NCBI RefSeq assembly: GCF_008035925.1
Contig: NZ_CP036264.1
Location: 8,160,343-8,224,342, forward strand
Reading direction: 5' to 3'
Length of the DNA stretch: 64,000 nt
Origin: Stieleria maiorica
Lineage (GTDB): Bacteria; Planctomycetota; Planctomycetia; Pirellulales; Pirellulaceae
The stretch's first letter is position 1, and each line of letters starts with the position of its first letter. Both the position numbers and the translations under genes were made by a program. This document shows positions 55,901 to 61,900 of the stretch, one piece after another. A model generated the notes under the pieces. The model was not told the origin of the DNA. It did no database searches and saw only the letters and a list, made by a program, of their open reading frames with translations.

Positions 55901-58900
55901 GACGCCGGTGGAACTGGACGTTGATTTGGATGACCCGGCATTGGCCGGCCAGTGGCGCCAAGCGGTGCTGTCGCTCGAGCAGTTCGCCGGCGATACCGGC
56001 ATCGTGATTGAGTTCATCTACAACACGGATCTGAACGATACGGCCGAAGGTTTGTATCTGGACAACTTTATCGTCGGATTCGCCGAACGCGGGGAAATGG
56101 TTTCCGACGCCCTGTTCGGCGAAGCCGACTTCACGACGACGTTCACCGGAACCCCCGGCGAATACCAGTTGGAAATCCGCCCCGGTACCACCTACACGCA
56201 GTCGATCCAGGGAGGCATCCTGGTCGAACGCGCCCTGGAAGCGGCGCCAAAACTGATCGACCCGGTCTACCTGAGTGTCCAGGCGGGACGGGCGATCGTT
56301 CCCTACGACACGTTCACGATCGACGTGCTCAATACGGTCACGGGAGTCGATGAGACGCTGACGTTCCAATACCAACCGGTGGAAACCGCGCGTCAGGATG
56401 CGTCGTTGGTCGATCCGAACGCGGTCCCCGTTCCGTTCGCCCGCAACGATACTCAGACGGGCATCGTCAACCGAGTGGTCATCGCGATTCGCGGTCTGAC
56501 CGATTACGCGTTCTTTAGGGTCAACGCGGAGAATATCGAGCTGACCGAGTCGTTCGACACCAACGATCGCCACGGTGACGATTTGACGCTGATCGCTCCC
56601 GCCGGCAGCCAACTCAGCGAAGGCGATACGTTCCGGTTGGGCGACGGAAGCCGCACCCGTACGTTTGAATTCAGCACCGATTCGGTGGTCAGCTTCGGGA
56701 ACATCCGTGTGCCGTTCTCTCCGGGTGACTCCGCCGCACAGGTCGCGCGTCGCATCATCGAAGTGATCAACTCCGGCGTCGTTCAGGGCAGCTTGCAACT
56801 CCGTGCGTCAACCGTTTCGGGCGAGTGGGACTTCAACAATCCCACGGCGCCGGATCCGGTACCCACCGACGCCAGGATCGCGCTGCACGGCTCTGCGGCG
56901 GGCAACTTCCATGCGGTGCAAGGCATTAGCGATGCCCCGCAACCGGGAACGCCGCTGCCGGTCGGCGACGACGGCTCGCTGATCCTCTCTGCCATCTTCC
57001 GCGACAGTGTGGGAGACCGGAATACCGTACGTACGCAGGGGCAAGTGATCGTCGAGAACAACCAGATCACCGAAGTCCACGCGATCGGCATCTGGAGCGA
57101 CCCCGGATTCCGTGGCACCGATCCCGAAGACAACCGGTCACCGGATTTCGTGCCCGCTCCGACCGGCAACAACTTCATCGACATGCCGCCGGTGGGCAAC
57201 ACGCAACTGGGCGGCGTGATCAACTTCCCGGAACTCAACGATTCGGTCCCGGGCGGATTGGCGCCCGGACTGGTGGCCCAAAACAACATCATCGACCAGG
57301 CCGGTTACACGGGCATCAAGGTCGACGGCGAAACCCGGCCGCTGGTCATCGAGTGGAACAATATCATTTGGACCTACTTGAGTGGCGGAACCGAGATGCC
57401 CAACCGTGGTGACATCATGGTTCCCGATGGATTCACGTTTGCCATCGACGCCGGCGGAACGCGAGTGGTCTTTGAATTCGAGGACATCGGTGGAACGCCG
57501 GTCAACTTCGGCGGCAGCGGAGCGGCCGGTGGTGACGGATTCGTCGACGGTCACGTTCCGGTTTATTACCGGCTCGGTGGTGGTCCGACCTACAACCCTG
57601 CTTTGCCCGATCCGGTTCGAAATGTCGGATACACCAGCCATGAAATGATGATGGCGATCTACGAGGCGATCCAGGGCAGCATTCTGGTCACCAATGATCT
57701 GGTCGAACTGGTGCGTCCGACGCTCGGCCCGTCGTTGACAACCTTCGATGCGCCGCTCGTTCAGGCGGAAGATCTGGATACCCTGTTGCGTCCCCAGATC
57801 ATCGACCCGAACTACTTGGACTTCTTCACCCCGGCGATCTATCTGGAAGGTGCGACGGCCATCTACACTTCGGCTGCGTTCACCAAACAGAATCGTCCGA
57901 TCATGCTGAACTTGGAGCGAAGCAGTTTCACCGGTCCGCTGGAGATCGACACGATCTTCAATTTCCAAACCGGTGAAACGAGCAACACCGCGGCGGCGAT
58001 GATGCCGATCGCCGAAGCTCCGCAACCGCTCGCCAAACTGATCAACAACACCATCCGAGGATCAGACGGTACCGAGGGTGCGATTCTTGAAGACGGCTCG
58101 CTCTCTCCCGCGGTGGGTGCGGCGACCGACGAACCCAATGACGTCATCGCCAATGCGGTCGATACCAAGTTGGAAGTCAGTCATCGCGGTGGTTTCTTTA
58201 GCGACGGCACGATCGGTGACAACAACAACTTCTTGACCGCCGATCAAGACGTCGACTTCTTCAAGGTCGAATTGGCAGTGGGCGATCGGCTGATCGTCGA
58301 CATCGATACGCTTGTCGACGGACCGGCCACCCAGTTGCGTGTCTTCGACGCGACGGGAACCCAGGTCGCCATCGGTGAAAACGGGGCCCTGGCGACTCAC
58401 CTGAAACCCGGTTCGACGGTCGAGTTCCCGCTGACCGATAACGCCAACGCACGGGACGGGTTCATCGATTTCACGGCCCTGGAAAAAGGCACCTACTACG
58501 TGGGTGTCAGCAGCGCCGGCAATGAGACGTATGAAGCCAAAAGCTTGACCGAACGCACCACCGGGCTGGGCGGAACGGGCGACTACAGCCTGGGAATCGA
58601 CGTGCTGGCACCGAAGTCGTTCGTGTTCTCGCTGGACAATCACCCGATCGGCCCGTTCGGCAACGAGGACATCAGCGGCAACATCAACGGCACGCAAGGA
58701 GAGGGCGGTCCCGCCGGTGCCGGCAGTCTGGTCGGAACGACGTTCACGATTTCCCAGATTCCCGATTACCAGGTGCCGACGCGAACGGGAGATGCCTACG
58801 CGGGCGTGGTTCCCGATGGAAACCGCGTGACGTTCGAATTCACCAACGGTGTCAACAGCATCGTTCTGAACAACGGCAACATCAACGTCCCGATCTTTTC

Positions 58901-61900
58901 GACCAGCTTCCTGGGCGCGGGCGGATTCCGAGTTCCTGACATCATGCGGTCGATCGCCAATGCCATCAACGGCTACTTGAACAACCCGGCGATGCCCAAC
59001 CACGAAGTGGGGAACGGGCCGGACGGTCGCGATGGCCCCGTCACACGGGTCGAGGCCCAGGCGCTCGGCGGCACCTATGGCGATAACATCGGCATCAACA
59101 ACATGATCCGGCAAAGCGGGTGCGACCTGTTCCTGAACATCGACGCATGCCCGTACGGAATCTTCGGATCGATCGACTTTACGACCGGATTCGGGCACGA
59201 CCGTCGCGAAAGCGGATCGCTTGACATCGTTCCCAACGGCACGTTCACCGATTCCCGCGGAACGAACGAGTTGTACGTGTTGATCGATAACGCGGCGAAA
59301 ATCGAGTTGAGCCCCGAGGCGCGTGCGGCGGGTCTGAAACTCGGCCCGGACAACTCGCGTTTGGCCAACGGCGACTTGCGGAATTCGGAGTTTGCGACCG
59401 AATCCGATCAACTGTTGGCCGAACAAGGGATTTATGTCGGCAGTGGTGTCAGCGCATCGATCCTGAACAACGTTGTCGTCAACACTCACCAGAGCATGGT
59501 GAAAGAGGAATCCAGCGTGTTCGGATTCGGCGGCCGGATCGACGCGCAGAATCCGGACATCAGTATCAAGCAAGGCAACGTGGTTGCTGCGGGTAACGCG
59601 TTCCAGTACGACGACTATCGCAACACCCAAATGCGATCGGACATCTCGTGGTGGGTCGGGGTCGGCGGCACGGTCAACCGCAACCAGTCGCTGGACACCA
59701 GTCTTTCGACCGATCTGCGGACGGGACCAAGCAACATCGCCGGTGGCAATTCGGACTTCAACTTCGTCGTCCAGCAACCGGGAACCCCGGGGCAAACGCC
59801 GGGGAACTTCATCACCTTCATCGGCGATGACGTTCTCGAAGACGGTGCTGCGGGGCGGTTCACTCCGGCGCTGAATTCGTCGATCATCGATAGCGCCGTC
59901 GACTCGCTTGATCCGAACGTCGATCTGTTCACGCTGAATTCGCTGTTGGGAATCCCGACCCGGTCGATCAATGCACCGAAACGCGATTTCTCCGGACAAT
60001 TGCGTGCCGACGAACCCACCCAGGCGCCTCCGGGAGGCATCGGGGCGGACGTCTTCAAGGACCGTGGTGCACTGGACCGTGCCGATTTCGTCGGTCCCAC
60101 CGCGACGTTGGATTCACCACAGGACAATGATTTCGCCGGACGGGATACCGACCCGGCGACCAGTTTCGTCAACCGTAAAACGGGCGTGTTCACCGAGTTC
60201 CGAATTCTGGTTCAAGACCTCGGGGATGATTCTAACCCGTTTGTCGGTTCGGGAATCGACAACGACACGATCGTCGTTTCGCCGATCGACGGACTGCGCA
60301 ATCCCGGGGCGAACCTGACGTTGTTCGAAAACGGCAATCTGCTGGTCGAAGGCATCGATTACACGTTCAGCTTCGACGAAACCGGCGGCGTGATCACGCT
60401 GAAACCGCTGGCCGGCGTTTGGCGAAATGATCGTTCGTATCGGATTGAGTTGAATAACCGCGACCGTACCGTGCTGATCGCTCCGGATTCATCCTCGGTC
60501 ACCGACGGCGACCAGCTTTCGGTCGTCGACAGCAATGGCGGCACGGTGATCTTCGAGTTCGAGTCGGGCTACTTGATGCATTTGCCCGAAGCACTGACGT
60601 TGGAAGTGCCGCGTCAGGGCACCAACCAGGGCGGTTTGATCGATGGCGGAGTCTTCTCGATCGGTGACGGCGTCAACCCCGACATCATTTTCGAGTTCGA
60701 TTCCAACGGGACCACCGTTCCGGGCAGTGTCCCGGTCACGCTGCCCGCGACGGCCACACCCGTCGACGAAACGCAACGCCAACTGTTCCTGGAATCGATC
60801 GCCGAAAACATTCGCGTGGCCATCCAGGGCGTGATCGACAATCCCGGATTGCTGTTGGACGTCGACGTCCGTACCGACGGATCCAAAGTGATTCTCAGCA
60901 GCGAGCCGGGCACGCGGGTCGATGTGTCGACCAGCGGTTTGGTCGCCGCCGCCAGAACACTCGGGTTGCAAGTGCCGTTGGCCGGAGCGGATGTGGGCGG
61001 CGTCATTGTCGGCGAAACCTTCGTGGTCGACGACGGCAACACGACCCAAACGTTCCAGTTTGTCGATGCCACCAACCCGGCGCCGGCCGGTGTGGTCGGT
61101 GTGGACATCAGCCCTGTGACCGGCAACACGCCACTCAATTCCAACGAAGTGGCCGCCGCGATCCTGGCATCGATCAACGCTTCGAGCCTGAGCCTGACCC
61201 CCGAGATCATCGGCCGCACGGTGTACTTGGATCTGCCGGTCGATGGTTCGGCGGATGTTCCGTCGGGTCGACTGCGCGTGATCGGCATCAGCCGCACCGC
61301 AGGTGACGGGGACCTGATCCGAATCACGCCCACCGATGGCAGCCCCCAAGTCGTGTTCGAAATCAACCGAACCGACGAGCGTCAGGGCGGGCTGATCGTC
61401 GATGACGGCGTCGATCCGAACAGCCCGACCAACATTCCGATCAACATCACGCGAGATGTCACGGCCGATCAACTGGCCGGAATCATCGAAGCGGCGATCG
61501 AAAACGAACTCGGCGCCAACCCGATCGCCGGGCTTCCGATCAGCGATATCCGCGCGGTCGGGCAAGGCATCTTGCGGATCGGCGGGGAAGAAGGCTTGGG
61601 GCTCGCCGTGACCGGCAACAGCCTGGAAGTGACCGGGACGCCCAGCGTGACCGGTGCGTCGACGTTGGAGGTGTTCGGCCCGCTGTTGATGGAAGTTCCG
61701 TTCACCGCGCCCAACGACGGTGACACCTTCACGGTGGTCGATGCCAACGGAGCCATCGTCCCGTTCGAATTTGATTCCAACAGTATTTTGCTGGATCCCA
61801 CCGCACAACGAATCGTCTTCACCAGGTTTGATGATCAAGTGGCGGTCGCCACCGCGATCACAACGGCGATCAATGCGGCCGGCATCGGTGTCACCGCGAC